A stretch of DNA of 64,000 bases from JAUIAI01 sp045106815 (GCA_045106815.1 JBGCFG010000018.1:120999-184998); one strand, 5' to 3'; positions 17,562-27,283 are shown, counted from the first letter of the stretch. Program-made: numbers and translations. The notes: generated by a model not told the origin, from the letters alone.

Positions 17562-18233
17562 ATGGAAGCCAGCTTCTGGCATCAGCGGTGGGAGGATGAG
17601 CAAATCGCGTTTCATGAGAAGCGCGGTAACCACCTGCTCACCCAGTATTTCAAGCGTCTGAGTTCGTCAGGTGTTGCCACGCGCGCATCGGCGACACCCA
17701 CCCGAGTGTTTCTGCCCCTGTGTGGCAAGACGCTGGATATCGGCTGGTTGCTTGCTCAGGGATGCCAGGTGGCGGGCGCAGAACTCAGCGAACTCGCCAT
17801 CAGGCAGCTGTTTGATGAGCTTGGCGTGACACCACAAGTCAGCAAGGCCGGGCAGCTTATGCACTTCCAGGCACCGGATATTGACATGTTCGTCGGTGAT
17901 ATTTTTGACTTGTCGCGCGAGGCTCTGAGACCCGTCGATGCGATCTATGACAGGGCAGCACTGGTTGCCTTACCCGATGAGATGCGCCTTCGCTACGCCC
18001 GTCATCTCACTCACATCACGGCCAATGCCCCTCAGTTGTTAATCTGTTTCGAATATGAGCAGAGCCAAATGGAAGGTCCGCCATTTTCAATCGATGCAGC
18101 GCAAGTCGCCCTTCAATATAAGGATCAATACGCCATTGAGTTTTTAGGCGCACGTGAGGTGCCTGGCGGACTTAAAGGCAGAGTTGCTGCTAATGAAAGT
18201 GCGTGGCTGCTGCGCCCGCAATCTGAAATCTAA
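17562..18233 (+). CDS. tpm: Thiopurine S-methyltransferase (TPMT family)
   Basis: SAM-dependent methyltransferase acting on thiopurines and, in bacteria, probably selenium or tellurium compounds. Opening MEASFWHQRWEDEQIAFHE and the motif RVFLPLCGKTLDIGWLLAQGCQVAGAELSELAIRQLF (SAM site) are characteristic, as is VDAIYDRAALVALP. 223 residues is standard. AAGGAA lies upstream of the ATG. Confidence 0.93.
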   Translation: MEASFWHQRWEDEQIAFHEKRGNHLLTQYFKRLSSSGVATRASATPTRVFLPLCGKTLDIGWLLAQGCQVAGAELSELAIRQLFDELGVTPQVSKAGQLMHFQAPDIDMFVGDIFDLSREALRPVDAIYDRAALVALPDEMRLRYARHLTHITANAPQLLICFEYEQSQMEGPPFSIDAAQVALQYKDQYAIEFLGAREVPGGLKGRVAANESAWLLRPQSEI

Positions 18234-18272
18234 ACTCGGTCAGCAACGCATCGCACCCGTTGCCCTACGCCC

Positions 18273-19160
18273 GTGAAAGCCAGCGGGCCTGTCACCGATA
18301 ACCTCCGTGGCATTGGCTGGGCACTGCTGGCGACTGCGCTCTTTACGTTGGCAGCAGCCATGGCCAAAGTCGCAGTCAATGACTACCACGTCCTGCAGAT
18401 CCTTTTCTTTCGGCAGCTCATGGTTTTTTGCTCTTCGCTGCCCGCGATCAGTCGATCGTTTCCACAGAGTTTGCACACGACCCAGCCCTACTGGCACTTG
18501 CTTCGGTTATGCGGCGCTTTTACAGCCTTGTCGTGTGGCATTTGGGCCGTTGCAGTCTTACCCTTGACCACCGCGATCACGTTGGGTTTCGCACAAGTAT
18601 TTTTGGTGGCCGTCCTCGCGCGCTTGTTTCTTGGCGAAGCGGTTGGCTATCACCGCATGGGCGCTGTGCTCGTTGGGTTCATTGGTGTTGTCATCGTCAT
18701 GCGGCCAGGCGCTGATGGCCTGATCAATTTGCATGCACTGATTCCCGTTGCGGGCGCGCTCGGCGCGGCGGCGGCGATTATCTCGGTACGGCGCCTGTCT
18801 CAAACAGAATCAACCGCCACGCTCCTGGTTTACCAGGCGTTGTTTGTTGGACTGTTGGCTGGCATCCCTTTGCTGTGGTTTTGGGTTTCACCAACTCTCA
18901 GTGATACAGCCTTTCTCCTGGGCATGGGGGCCATTGCCGCCATGGGTCAATGGAGTGGTGTTAAAGCGCTGCGACTTGGAGAGGCCAGCGTGATTGGCAA
19001 TGTCGAGTACATCAAGCTCGTCTACGCCACGTTGCTGGGCTTTGTAGTCTTTGCCGAACTGCCTGACCAGTACACGATCATTGGTGCAGCCGTGATCATT
19101 GGCTCATCAGCTTTTTTGTTTCGCCGGGAGAGTCGCCAACAGCGGCGAAACATTCGCTAA
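18273..19160 (+). CDS. DMT-superfamily (EamA) transporter
   Basis: Inner-membrane exporter of the drug/metabolite transporter superfamily, substrate unknown. Ten predicted helices in two repeated EamA halves: GWALLATALFTLAAAMAKVAV opens the first, and the second begins at ALIPVAGALGAAAAIISVRRL. The start is GTG at 18273, with no strong ribosome-binding site; 295 residues fits the family. Convergent with the dynamin gene 14 bp downstream. Confidence 0.88.
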   Translation: MKASGPVTDNLRGIGWALLATALFTLAAAMAKVAVNDYHVLQILFFRQLMVFCSSLPAISRSFPQSLHTTQPYWHLLRLCGAFTALSCGIWAVAVLPLTTAITLGFAQVFLVAVLARLFLGEAVGYHRMGAVLVGFIGVVIVMRPGADGLINLHALIPVAGALGAAAAIISVRRLSQTESTATLLVYQALFVGLLAGIPLLWFWVSPTLSDTAFLLGMGAIAAMGQWSGVKALRLGEASVIGNVEYIKLVYATLLGFVVFAELPDQYTIIGAAVIIGSSAFLFRRESRQQRRNIR

Positions 19161-19174
19161 GTGAATGAGAACGC

Positions 19175-21127
19175 CTATGCTGGCTGCAAAACCTGTTCGG
19201 GTTCGGCCGTCTGCCCTAGCAAGGCTTTAACGGGTGAGGCCGCAGATTCGAACGCAGCAAGCTTTTGCTCTGCATCGGTTTTGGTTGCTTCAATTTCGGC
19301 GATCTTGTCGTCAAGGCTCTCGTTGGCATCAAGCACTCGCTTAACGGAGTCAAGGCGGCGTTTGAGTTGCCCCTGGTGCTCGCGCACCTGTCCTTCTATG
19401 GGCGCCATGATCGAGCGCAGCCAGGCCTGAATTTCTTTTGCGGCGGCCTTATAAACATCTTTCAAGCGAACCGCGATCGTTTCGAAGAAGCGGCGCATCA
19501 GCGCCCAACGCTCTGTGGTCATCATCGTGGCCGGGCCAAACTGGTTCTTGCGCACGGCATCCAAACGCTCAATTTCACGCACGTAACGATCCATTGAGAA
19601 AACAACCGGACTACCCAGATTCAAGCCATGCTCGGCGCTGAAGCTGCGGTACATCGCACCCATCATCGTGCAGACCTCGCGAATCACAGCATCCGCCTCG
19701 TTCATGTCGTCGCGGACACGATTGAACAGATGATTCATACCCTCGTGAAGCCCAAGCGATAACTTGGAGGCGCGCATCATGTCGCGAGACTCGCGAACAT
19801 GTCGCTTTAAGCGGTCATTACCGGTAGTGGAATAGAGCGCTGCCGAATGACGCGCGAACACCGAACGCAGGCCTTGCAACTGGCGCAGGCTCTTGTCGAA
19901 TTCTTCGCGCTCCATGCGGATCCGCGTGGCCATGTGACCCATTTTGTCGCGATTCTTTCCGCGCAGGCCTGACAACTCAAACACTTGTTCGGCGGCGTTG
20001 CGCCGCTGCGCATTCAACAAACTGGTGATCTGTCCAGAGACGGCGTCAAACTCACGGCCAACATGTTCACCGACAATCCGCTGCTGCTGCGGCACGATGT
20101 CCTCAGCCAGTGTGTTTTCAAGCGCCACAATGCCGCTTCGCTCAAGCAATGGGTCATCATTCTGTACGCGCGCAACCAAACCTTTCTGCGCAGAAACCGG
20201 GTAGATCCGGTCAGTGCCAATGCGTAAGGTCTCAGCAACACTGTCAACCTGCCCATTGATCTCCCGCTCAATCTGTTCGACTGACTTGAGTTCGTCCCAA
20301 AGCCCGTCAATTTTATTGAGCACAACCAGACGGCCAGTCTCGTGCGAAGCGCTAATGTGCTCGCGCCAGACGTCTATATCCGATTTGGTGACACCAGCAT
20401 CTGCAGCTAATACAAACAGCACCGCATCAGCATTGGGGATCGTATTGATGGTCAGTTCAGGCTCATTACCAATGGCGTTGAGTCCTGGCGTGTCGATGAT
20501 CGTCAGACCAGCCTGTAACAAGGGATGCGGCATGTTGACCAGTGCATAACGCCATCTGGGCACTTCGACAGTCCCGTCCTGGTTAATGGCAAAGCCATCG
20601 GTATTCTCATCGGTCCCAACGAAAAAGCCCAGCTCGCTCGCGCGGTCAGGCGACACGCTATCCACTTCTTTAACCGATTCAAATGCGGCCTTTAGTTCAC
20701 CCGCATTACCAGCCGAAAAGGCACGCAGCGCCCACGAGTCGATCTCTTCACGCAGTTGCGTAATCGGCCGATCATCCAACCGGCTCTCCATTGGGAGCAA
20801 GCGGATACCGGGCGGTTGAGTCGGATCCCAGTACAGTTCAGTCGGGCACATCGTCGTGCGGCCAGCCGAACTCGGGACGATTCTTTGTCCCTGATCAGCA
20901 AAAAATAGGGCGTTAATCAGCTCCGACTTGCCGCGGGAGAATTCCGCTACGAACGCGATTGACACGGCATTTCTGCCCAGGCGCTGCTGCATGCGCTCAA
21001 CCCGTTCAAGCAAAGTCGGATCTGCTAAGCCAGACTCCGCGAGCCACTCATGTAACCCGGTGATTGCCTGGCTTAAATCGCCCTGCCATCCCCCGAGATC
21101 TTGAATTGTCTTGTCTAAAACACCCAT
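19175..21127 (-). CDS. Dynamin-family GTPase
   Basis: Bacterial dynamin-like protein, about 650 residues. GTPase motifs: G1 FVAEFSRGKSELINALF (residues 59-75), G2 threonine in SSAGRTTMCP, G3 IIDTPGLNAIG, and G4 VVLNKIDGLWDE. The C-terminal half is helical, with many charged heptad-like stretches (stalk). There is no obvious transmembrane segment. It stands alone, whereas many bacterial dynamins occur in pairs. Possible roles are membrane remodelling or membrane protection; nothing nearby narrows this. Confidence 0.85.
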   Translation of the reverse strand: MGVLDKTIQDLGGWQGDLSQAITGLHEWLAESGLADPTLLERVERMQQRLGRNAVSIAFVAEFSRGKSELINALFFADQGQRIVPSSAGRTTMCPTELYWDPTQPPGIRLLPMESRLDDRPITQLREEIDSWALRAFSAGNAGELKAAFESVKEVDSVSPDRASELGFFVGTDENTDGFAINQDGTVEVPRWRYALVNMPHPLLQAGLTIIDTPGLNAIGNEPELTINTIPNADAVLFVLAADAGVTKSDIDVWREHISASHETGRLVVLNKIDGLWDELKSVEQIEREINGQVDSVAETLRIGTDRIYPVSAQKGLVARVQNDDPLLERSGIVALENTLAEDIVPQQQRIVGEHVGREFDAVSGQITSLLNAQRRNAAEQVFELSGLRGKNRDKMGHMATRIRMEREEFDKSLRQLQGLRSVFARHSAALYSTTGNDRLKRHVRESRDMMRASKLSLGLHEGMNHLFNRVRDDMNEADAVIREVCTMMGAMYRSFSAEHGLNLGSPVVFSMDRYVREIERLDAVRKNQFGPATMMTTERWALMRRFFETIAVRLKDVYKAAAKEIQAWLRSIMAPIEGQVREHQGQLKRRLDSVKRVLDANESLDDKIAEIEATKTDAEQKLAAFESAASPVKALLGQTAEPEQVLQPA

Positions 21128-21504
21128 CTAGCGCAGCTCGTGTTTGAAGTCGGTCTATGGTTTATTGGCCCGAACTTGGCTCTTGCCTACGCCGGTTTAG
21201 GCGGTGGGCATTCCGAGATCAGTCGAAAAATCTAGCACATGCAGCATCAGGTACCGCATTTAGAGCATTGATTATGAGGTCAGCCCCTCGGATGGTAAGC
21301 CCTGGTCCTCTGGAAGGCGGATAAACGGAACTCAACGGGCGCTAAACGGGCGTCAAACTTGGTGAATTATTCCCTGTCTGCCCTATTCGGGGCTGTCTTG
21401 ACCCCTATCGTGCTCATTTAGGCGTCTGCGCTGCAGAAACGGATCGGCTGCAACGGGCGCCAGGAACGCCCATTTCGCGTCGACCCATTCTACCGCGCGG
21501 ACGC
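21128..21504. other. Gene-free gap between dynamin and mutM
   Basis: 377 bases without a supportable gene. Short AACGGGCG copies are present (21338-21352 and near 21451), but no clear promoter, terminator or RNA gene. It must contain the dynamin promoter near 21130-21200. Confidence 0.6.
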
Positions 21505-22326
21505 CTAGCGCTGACAGACCGGGCACCAATAGGTGGCCCGTGCCTGCTGGACTGTTCGCTTGATCGGCGTGTCGCAATGAAGACAAGGCAAGCCTTCCCG
21601 GCCGTAAACTTGGCACGAGAGCTGAAAATATCCACCGCTACCGGTCGCACCGGCAAAGTCGCGAAGGGTTGTACCGCCCTGATCAATCGCATCGGCGAGC
21701 GTTACCCGAATAGCCTGGGCGAGTCGCTCACATCGCGGGCGGGTCAGTCGTCCAGCAGCGACACCCGGGCGGATGCCTGCCCGATAAAGGCTCTCCGACG
21801 CATAAATATTGCCAACACCCACCACCGCGAGTCCTGCCAGGAGGAACTGCTTTATGCTGACTTTGCGACCGCGACTCGCGGCATACAGTACGCTCCCATC
21901 AAACGCGCCCTCTAGCGGCTCAACCCCCAGTGAGGCCAGCAAAGCGTGCTCCAATACAGGTCCGGCCGCCCGGTCATGCCAAACCATGGCGCCAAATCTT
22001 CTGGGGTCGTTGAACCTGAGCACGCCTTCATCGAACTCAATGTCGATGTGATCATGTGGCTTGACCGGCATACCGGCTGGAACGAACAGCAAATTGCCAG
22101 ACATCCCTAAATGCATCAGCAGCGTGCCGTTGCTAAAACGCGCCAGCAGATATTTGCCACGCCGCTCGAGTGCGTTTAGCGCGCGCCCTTCCAGCAGCGA
22201 CGGTAGACTCGGTTCTACTGGCCAACGAAGTCGGCCCTCCCGAACGATCACTCTGTGCACCATTCGCCCCTTGAGATGAGGCTCCAGACCCCGTCGAACG
22301 ACCTCGACTTCAGGCAACTCAGGCAT
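21505..22326 (-). CDS. mutM: Formamidopyrimidine-DNA glycosylase (MutM/Fpg)
   Basis: Bifunctional glycosylase/AP lyase that removes 8-oxoguanine and formamidopyrimidines. The N-terminus MPELPEVEVVRRGLEPHLKG supplies the catalytic Pro2 and Glu3; Lys in RGKYLL and the NIYASESLYRAGI helix are conserved. The C-terminal zinc finger reads CLHC...CPVCQR. 273 residues is normal. Divergent from the TPR gene, with 45 bp between the starts. Forms the GO repair pair with mutY, 5 kb away. Confidence 0.97.
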   Translation of the reverse strand: MPELPEVEVVRRGLEPHLKGRMVHRVIVREGRLRWPVEPSLPSLLEGRALNALERRGKYLLARFSNGTLLMHLGMSGNLLFVPAGMPVKPHDHIDIEFDEGVLRFNDPRRFGAMVWHDRAAGPVLEHALLASLGVEPLEGAFDGSVLYAASRGRKVSIKQFLLAGLAVVGVGNIYASESLYRAGIRPGVAAGRLTRPRCERLAQAIRVTLADAIDQGGTTLRDFAGATGSGGYFQLSCQVYGREGLPCLHCDTPIKRTVQQARATYWCPVCQR

Positions 22327-22371
22327 CCACCCTTCCTTGCCGCAGCTTGGAAATCAACCTAATATCGTCGC

Positions 22372-24231
22372 ATGAAAACAGCGTATCTCCTCCGAAGTGG
22401 CCGGTCGGTCTCTCCCATCATATTGGCGCTGTTGCTCTCAGCCTGCGCAGTCACCCCGCCTGGTGGATCGAATCTGACGACCCAATTGTCGCCAGGAGAC
22501 AACACTTCGACCAAACAGGCTGAGAATGACAAGCCAGCGAAGCGCGAAGCCCAGGTTTTGGCAAATAGAAGCCTGTACAGCCACTCTGAGCCGGAAAAAT
22601 CCGAGAACCTGCCTGATATTGATCTAAACCCGCAACTGCTATTTCAGTTGCTCGCCTCTGAGATCGCGGCCCAACGCGGCCAGTTGGGCAGTGCGACGGC
22701 CACCTATCAGCGCATGGCCGAAGATACGCGCGACCCGCGCCTGGCCAGAAGAGCAACCGAACTGGCCCTTGCCCAGCGAGCGCTCGACAGAGCCCTGCCA
22801 GCCGCACGGCTTTGGTATGAACTGTCACCGGATTCTGCCCAGGCCGGCGCTACCCTTGAGACGCTTCTTCTGTCGACTGGTGACCTCGAAGCGGCGGAGC
22901 CTCTGATGGCCAAGCGGCTGACCAAAGCTCGCAGCGATAAGAAGTTGCCACAGTTCTACCGGCAGACAGAGCGCTCTCTTTCCCGCGTCACTGATAAAAA
23001 AGCGGCACTAGAACTGCTCGACCGAATTGCGGTCAAGGATCAAGATCTGACCGAAGCACGCTTGGCTTTAGCGGCAGCCGCCAACGCGGCCGGAGACGGT
23101 GAGCGGGCGGTACGCGAGTCCGAGGCTGCGATCGGACTCGATCCGTCAAACGAACTCACGGCCATTACCGCGGCGCGATTTGCCCAGGATGGACCGGCAG
23201 GCAAGGCGCCTGGTATCGCAATCCTGGATGACTTTCTGGCTCGCAAACCTAAAGCCATCGAGGCGCGCTTCTCATATGCCCGTCTGCTCGCCAGTGAGGG
23301 CAGAAAACAGGATGCTCGGGAGCAGTTCGAGCTCGCGCTCAAACAGGAACCGGAGAGCCCGGCCATCCTTTTCTCGCTCGGGCAGCTGGCCTATCAGACC
23401 GAGCAGAAAGAACTGGCGATTGATTACCTCAGTCGCTATGTCGCCCTGCCTGAGTCTGTCCAGCGCGACAACAATCCGGCGTATTTGTTTCTGGGGCAGA
23501 TTGCCGAAGAGCTGAAACGATACGACGAGGCGGTTGGTTACTACGGCGAGGTCGGCCAAGGCGATCAGTATCTGGATGCTCGCATTCGCGGCGCCATTTC
23601 AATGGGCAATGCGGGCAAGGTTCAAGAAGGCCGGGACCAGCTTCGCTCAACCTCGGTTGGATCGGCACGCGAGCGCGCCAGGCTGACCAGTGCTGAAGCT
23701 GAAATTCTGCGCGTCGCTGGTGATAACCAAAGCGCGTTTGATCTCCTGGATGCTGCCGTTCAGAAGCAGCCTGAGAATCCCGATCTACTTTATGACCATG
23801 CCATGTCGGCTGAGCGTCTCGATAAGATTGACGTTCTGGAGAAAAGCCTGCGCAAGGTGATTAAAATCAACCCTGAAAGCGCGCATGCCTACAACGCGCT
23901 GGGCTATACCCTAGCAGATCGCAATCTGCGTCTTGACGAAGCGCGCGAACTCATCGAGAAGTCACTCAGCCTGGCGCCTGAAGATCCGCACATTCTGGAT
24001 AGCATGGGATGGGTCTTGTACCGGCAAGGTGACCTTGAAGGGGCAGAGAAATTCCTACGCAAAGCCTTTGACAAAAGCCCTGAAGCAGAAGTCTCCACTC
24101 ACCTGGGTGAGGTGCTGCATATGCTTGGGCGACTCGAAGAGGCCCGTGAGGTATGGGCAAAAGCCCAGGAACTTGATCCAGACAACAAGATTCTCAAGTC
24201 AACACTCGCGCGCCTTAACATCAGTCTGTGA
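22372..24231 (+). CDS. TPR-repeat lipoprotein
   Basis: Large tetratricopeptide protein (619 residues) with a lipoprotein signal (SPIILALLLSAC, acylated Cys25). After a Lys/Glu-rich linker come many TPR-like helical pairs, for example LGSATATYQRMAEDTRDPRLARRA and, near the end, LDEARELIEKSLSLAPEDPHILDSMGW. A scaffold role at the envelope is likely; partners are unknown. Its stop overlaps the lolB start by four bases, a linkage repeated across Burkholderiales that suggests a tie to lipoprotein sorting. Confidence 0.88.
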   Translation: MKTAYLLRSGRSVSPIILALLLSACAVTPPGGSNLTTQLSPGDNTSTKQAENDKPAKREAQVLANRSLYSHSEPEKSENLPDIDLNPQLLFQLLASEIAAQRGQLGSATATYQRMAEDTRDPRLARRATELALAQRALDRALPAARLWYELSPDSAQAGATLETLLLSTGDLEAAEPLMAKRLTKARSDKKLPQFYRQTERSLSRVTDKKAALELLDRIAVKDQDLTEARLALAAAANAAGDGERAVRESEAAIGLDPSNELTAITAARFAQDGPAGKAPGIAILDDFLARKPKAIEARFSYARLLASEGRKQDAREQFELALKQEPESPAILFSLGQLAYQTEQKELAIDYLSRYVALPESVQRDNNPAYLFLGQIAEELKRYDEAVGYYGEVGQGDQYLDARIRGAISMGNAGKVQEGRDQLRSTSVGSARERARLTSAEAEILRVAGDNQSAFDLLDAAVQKQPENPDLLYDHAMSAERLDKIDVLEKSLRKVIKINPESAHAYNALGYTLADRNLRLDEARELIEKSLSLAPEDPHILDSMGWVLYRQGDLEGAEKFLRKAFDKSPEAEVSTHLGEVLHMLGRLEEAREVWAKAQELDPDNKILKSTLARLNISL

Positions 24232-24854
24232 GGGTCGGACTGAGATTGCGTTCACGCTTGCCGGCAGCAACTGACCGATCCAACCGACGCAGTGCCCTAA
24301 TGGCGCTGATCGGTGGCGCGGCCACGTTGGCTGGTTGTGTTGCGCCATCCGTTCAGGCGCCCGGCGATGGCCAGGTTTCTGAGTGGCAGGGGAGATTTTC
24401 AATCACATTGACCGACCCGGTTGACCGGAATAACAACGCTTTGGAACCACAGGAAGAACGCGCTCAGGGTCGATTCAAACTGGTTCGGGGAGACGAATCC
24501 CTCGATCTCAAGCTTTTCTCGCCTTTTGGACAAACACTTGCAAGCGCGGTCAGCACGCCCGCAGGCGCTGTGCTCACAACCTCAGACGGCAAGGTCTTTC
24601 GGGCATCAGACCCTGACGCCTTGATCGAGCGCGCGCTTGGCTGGAAGATCCCAGTGAGCGAACTTCCAGGGTGGCTTGACGGCAGCGGTTTGACCGAAGC
24701 AGATGAGCCCGCAGAGAAGAGCGACTGGTCGGTGCGCGCCGAGAAACGATTTGCTTCAGGTCAGCCCCGCCGATTGAGCGCTCGCTGGCCCGCGGTCCAG
24801 CGTTTCAACGAGCGACGCATTAAGTTGTTTCTCGTAGTGGACCGGGCCTCATGA
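24228..24854 (+). CDS. lolB: LolB, outer-membrane lipoprotein receptor
   Basis: Receives lipoproteins from LolA and inserts them into the outer membrane. Lipobox TLAGC with acylated Cys37, then QVSEWQGRFSITLTDP and GRFKLVRGDESLDLKLFSPFGQTLA, typical of LolB, and ALGWKIPVSELPGWL. The GTG start overlaps the upstream stop; an ATG at residue 25 would leave only a minimal signal. 208 residues is normal. Its end overlaps ispE by four bases. Confidence 0.93.
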   Translation: MRVGLRLRSRLPAATDRSNRRSALMALIGGAATLAGCVAPSVQAPGDGQVSEWQGRFSITLTDPVDRNNNALEPQEERAQGRFKLVRGDESLDLKLFSPFGQTLASAVSTPAGAVLTTSDGKVFRASDPDALIERALGWKIPVSELPGWLDGSGLTEADEPAEKSDWSVRAEKRFASGQPRRLSARWPAVQRFNERRIKLFLVVDRAS

Positions 24855-26038
24855 GCGGCGCCCCTGAACCTATCGCCCCGGTCGAGCTACGCCACTGTCT
24901 GGCGCCAGCAAAGCTCAATTTATTCCTGCACGTGCTGGCTCAACGCGAAGACGGCTATCACGAGCTGGAGACCGTGTTTGAACTCGTTGACCTATATGAC
25001 ACGCTCAGCTTCAGTATTCGCTCTGACGGGGCCATCATGCGGCGCGGCGGCGTGCATGGGCTCGCCCACGACAATGATCTGAGCGTACGCGCCGCACGGC
25101 TCCTGGCGGCAGCCAGCGAAACGCGTCATGGCGTCGACATCGCCATCGACAAACGCATTCCCATGGGCGGCGGCCTGGGCGGCGGTAGCTCCAATGCAGC
25201 GACCACCCTGCTCGCGCTCAATCGTCTATGGCAGGTCAACTGGCCGGTGGCTCGCCTTGCGCGACTCTCTGCACAGCTTGGTGCAGACGTTCCGGTATTT
25301 GTGCAGGGAACGGCTGCGTTTGCCGAGGGAATCGGGGAAAAACTGACGCCACTGACCCTTGATTCTCAAAGCTATGTCATCGTTGCCCCGCCAGTGACCG
25401 TCCCAACGGCAGAAATATTCAGCGCACCCGAATTGACACGGGATTCGAAACCCCTCAAAATCCTGCCTCTTTCGCGGCTGAACGTTAGTTTGATCGAGTC
25501 AATCGGTCGGAACGACCTTCAGGCTGTGGCCTTTGACCGGTATCCGGCAGTCGAGGCGGCGCTCACAGCCTTGACCGACTGCGCAGCAGAGATACTGAAA
25601 GAGGCTGACAGAGTCGCCAAGGCTGAGGCACGAGCCCGCGCCAAGGTGGCGAAGGCTGAGCAAAAGTTGGCTGAACAGAAATTGGCTGAAACGAAGGCTG
25701 CAGACGAAGCGGCTGCGAAAGACGGTAAGCAGGGCAGTAAGGGAAGTCAAAGTAAGACAAGTCAAGAAAAGTCAGCTGCCGCCGGGCGTGAGTCGGGCCA
25801 AGCATCTGATGAAAACTCCGAAGTCGAGGAGCCCGCGCCGGGCGCGCGTTGGTCGTCGGCAAGGATGAGCGGTTCTGGTGGTTGTGTGTTTTTGCCAGTG
25901 CCCAGTCATGAATTGGCTGAGCAAATCGCTCAAAGCGTGAACAAGCTTGGCGTGGGTGACGCAGTTGCGGTCCGCTCGCTGAAAATGCATCCGATGCGCT
26001 CCTGGGCGTTTGGGCGCGGCTTGCCACGAAAGTCGTAA
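24851..26038 (+). CDS. ispE: 4-diphosphocytidyl-2-C-methyl-D-erythritol kinase (IspE) with internal insertion
   Basis: GHMP kinase of the non-mevalonate isoprenoid pathway. The catalytic-site motifs are intact: CLAPAKLNLFLHVLAQREDGYHEL at residues 16-39, the ATP loop PMGGGLGGGSSNAA at 104-117, the aspartate in GADVPVF at 144-150, and ARMSGSGGCVF at 337-347. Length is 395 against about 285 usual, because about 90 extra residues (roughly 246-336), rich in Ala, Lys, Glu, Gln and Ser, precede the last motif. The first part looks coiled-coil, the rest disordered. No frameshift is needed, so it is probably translated. Coupled to lolB. Confidence 0.95.
   Translation: MSGAPEPIAPVELRHCLAPAKLNLFLHVLAQREDGYHELETVFELVDLYDTLSFSIRSDGAIMRRGGVHGLAHDNDLSVRAARLLAAASETRHGVDIAIDKRIPMGGGLGGGSSNAATTLLALNRLWQVNWPVARLARLSAQLGADVPVFVQGTAAFAEGIGEKLTPLTLDSQSYVIVAPPVTVPTAEIFSAPELTRDSKPLKILPLSRLNVSLIESIGRNDLQAVAFDRYPAVEAALTALTDCAAEILKEADRVAKAEARARAKVAKAEQKLAEQKLAETKAADEAAAKDGKQGSKGSQSKTSQEKSAAAGRESGQASDENSEVEEPAPGARWSSARMSGSGGCVFLPVPSHELAEQIAQSVNKLGVGDAVAVRSLKMHPMRSWAFGRGLPRKS
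25586..25858 (+). other. Low-complexity insertion segment within ispE
   Basis: Codes for residues about 246-336 of IspE. It has near-repeats of an AKAE/QKLAE kind, then a Gly/Ser/Lys stretch, then a Glu/Pro stretch. It is absent from the standard kinase fold. Confidence 0.7.
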
Positions 26039-26083
26039 CATCCAGTGTTTGAGGGTCGTGACAACGACTCTGGCGGTACCGGA

Positions 26084-26160
26084 TGGGGAGTGGCCAAGTT
26101 GGTTAAGGCACCGGATTTTGATTCCGGCATGCGCAGGTTCGAATCCTGCCTCCCCAGCCA
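26084..26160 (+). tRNA. tRNA-Gln (anticodon TTG)
   Basis: Full cloverleaf: acceptor arms TGGGGAG (26084-26090) and CTCCCCA (26150-26156), anticodon stem CCGGA/TCCGG around loop TTTTGAT with anticodon TTG at 26118-26120, T-loop GGTTCGAATCC, discriminator G, and an encoded CCA. 77 nt. It lies between ispE and prs on the same strand, the common betaproteobacterial order. Confidence 0.97.
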
Positions 26161-26225
26161 TTTAACTGCGGGCCCCGTTCTCAGGTCGGCAACCTGCGCA
26201 GTGTCATGCGCATCAAATAGCGCAT

Positions 26226-27215
26226 ATGCCTGCCATGTCTTCGAAATTTAGCCGCAACGATGTCCTGGCCAATGAAGGGCCTGTCCTTTTCACAGGGAAC
26301 GCCGTACCGGGACTGGCCGGCGACATGGCCCGCCACCTGAATATTTCGCTGGGACGCGCAACCGTCAGTCGCTTCTCCGATGGCGAAGTCATGGTTGAGA
26401 TTCTTGAAAACGTTCGCGGACGGGATGTCTACATCCTGCAGTCGACCTGCGCGCCCACCAATGATCACCTGATGGAAGTGCTGATCATGACAGATGCGTT
26501 GAAGCGGGCATCGGCTGGGCGCATCACAGCGGCGCTGCCTTATTTCGGCTACGCGCGTCAGGACAGGCGGGTTCGCTCGATGAGAGTCGCCATTAGTGCG
26601 AAGGTTGTCGCCAACATGTTGCAGGTGGCCGGCGTCGATAGGGTGCTGACCATGGACTTGCACGCCGATCAGATTCAGGGCTTTTTTGATATTCCAGTCG
26701 ACAACGTCTATGCCGCGCCACTGCTGCTCGCCGATGTCCACAAGCAGCCCTTTGAAGACCTGATTGTGGTGTCGCCTGATGTTGGCGGGGTTGTGCGTGC
26801 CAGAGCTTTGGCCAAACAACTTGATTGCGAATTGGCGATCATTGACAAGCGTCGCCCCAAAGCCAATGTTGCTGAAGTCATGAACATCATCGGGGATGTT
26901 GAGGGTCGCACCTGCGTGATCATGGACGACATGGTTGACACCGCCAACACGCTTTGCAAAGCGGCTTCAGCCCTCAAGGAAAAAGGCGCCACTCGCGTGG
27001 TTGCCTACTGTACACACCCTGTTCTGTCTGGCGGGGCAGTCGCACGCGTTGCTGAATCAACGCTCGACGAACTCGTGGTCACGGACACCATTCCACTGCC
27101 ACGTGACGGTAAGGCCTGCGATAAAATTCGCGCCCTCAGCGTCGGTCAATTGCTGGCCGAGACCATCCTGAGAATCAACCGCGCCGATTCGGTTTCATCA
27201 CTTTTCGTTGACTAG
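26226..27215 (+). CDS. prs: Ribose-phosphate pyrophosphokinase (Prs)
   Basis: Makes PRPP from ribose 5-phosphate and ATP for nucleotide, His and Trp synthesis. Signatures: SRFSDGEVMVEILENVRGRDVYILQS, ITAALPYFGYARQDRR, DLHADQIQGFFDIPVDN, and the PRPP loop VIMDDMVDTANTL. 329 residues is slightly long; the second ATG (MSSKFSRNDV, 26235) is an alternative start. 65 bp downstream of tRNA-Gln, and 68 bp before rplY. Confidence 0.97.
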   Translation: MPAMSSKFSRNDVLANEGPVLFTGNAVPGLAGDMARHLNISLGRATVSRFSDGEVMVEILENVRGRDVYILQSTCAPTNDHLMEVLIMTDALKRASAGRITAALPYFGYARQDRRVRSMRVAISAKVVANMLQVAGVDRVLTMDLHADQIQGFFDIPVDNVYAAPLLLADVHKQPFEDLIVVSPDVGGVVRARALAKQLDCELAIIDKRRPKANVAEVMNIIGDVEGRTCVIMDDMVDTANTLCKAASALKEKGATRVVAYCTHPVLSGGAVARVAESTLDELVVTDTIPLPRDGKACDKIRALSVGQLLAETILRINRADSVSSLFVD

Positions 27216-27283
27216 CCTTTTGGCTGGTCAAATAACCCGTTGCGGTTGGTCGCGACCGTCAACGACACCTTTGGAGCAACACC

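Noticed and set aside
21338..21352. Repeated AACGGGCG units
   Set aside because: Too few and too short to be a CRISPR array or an operator set.
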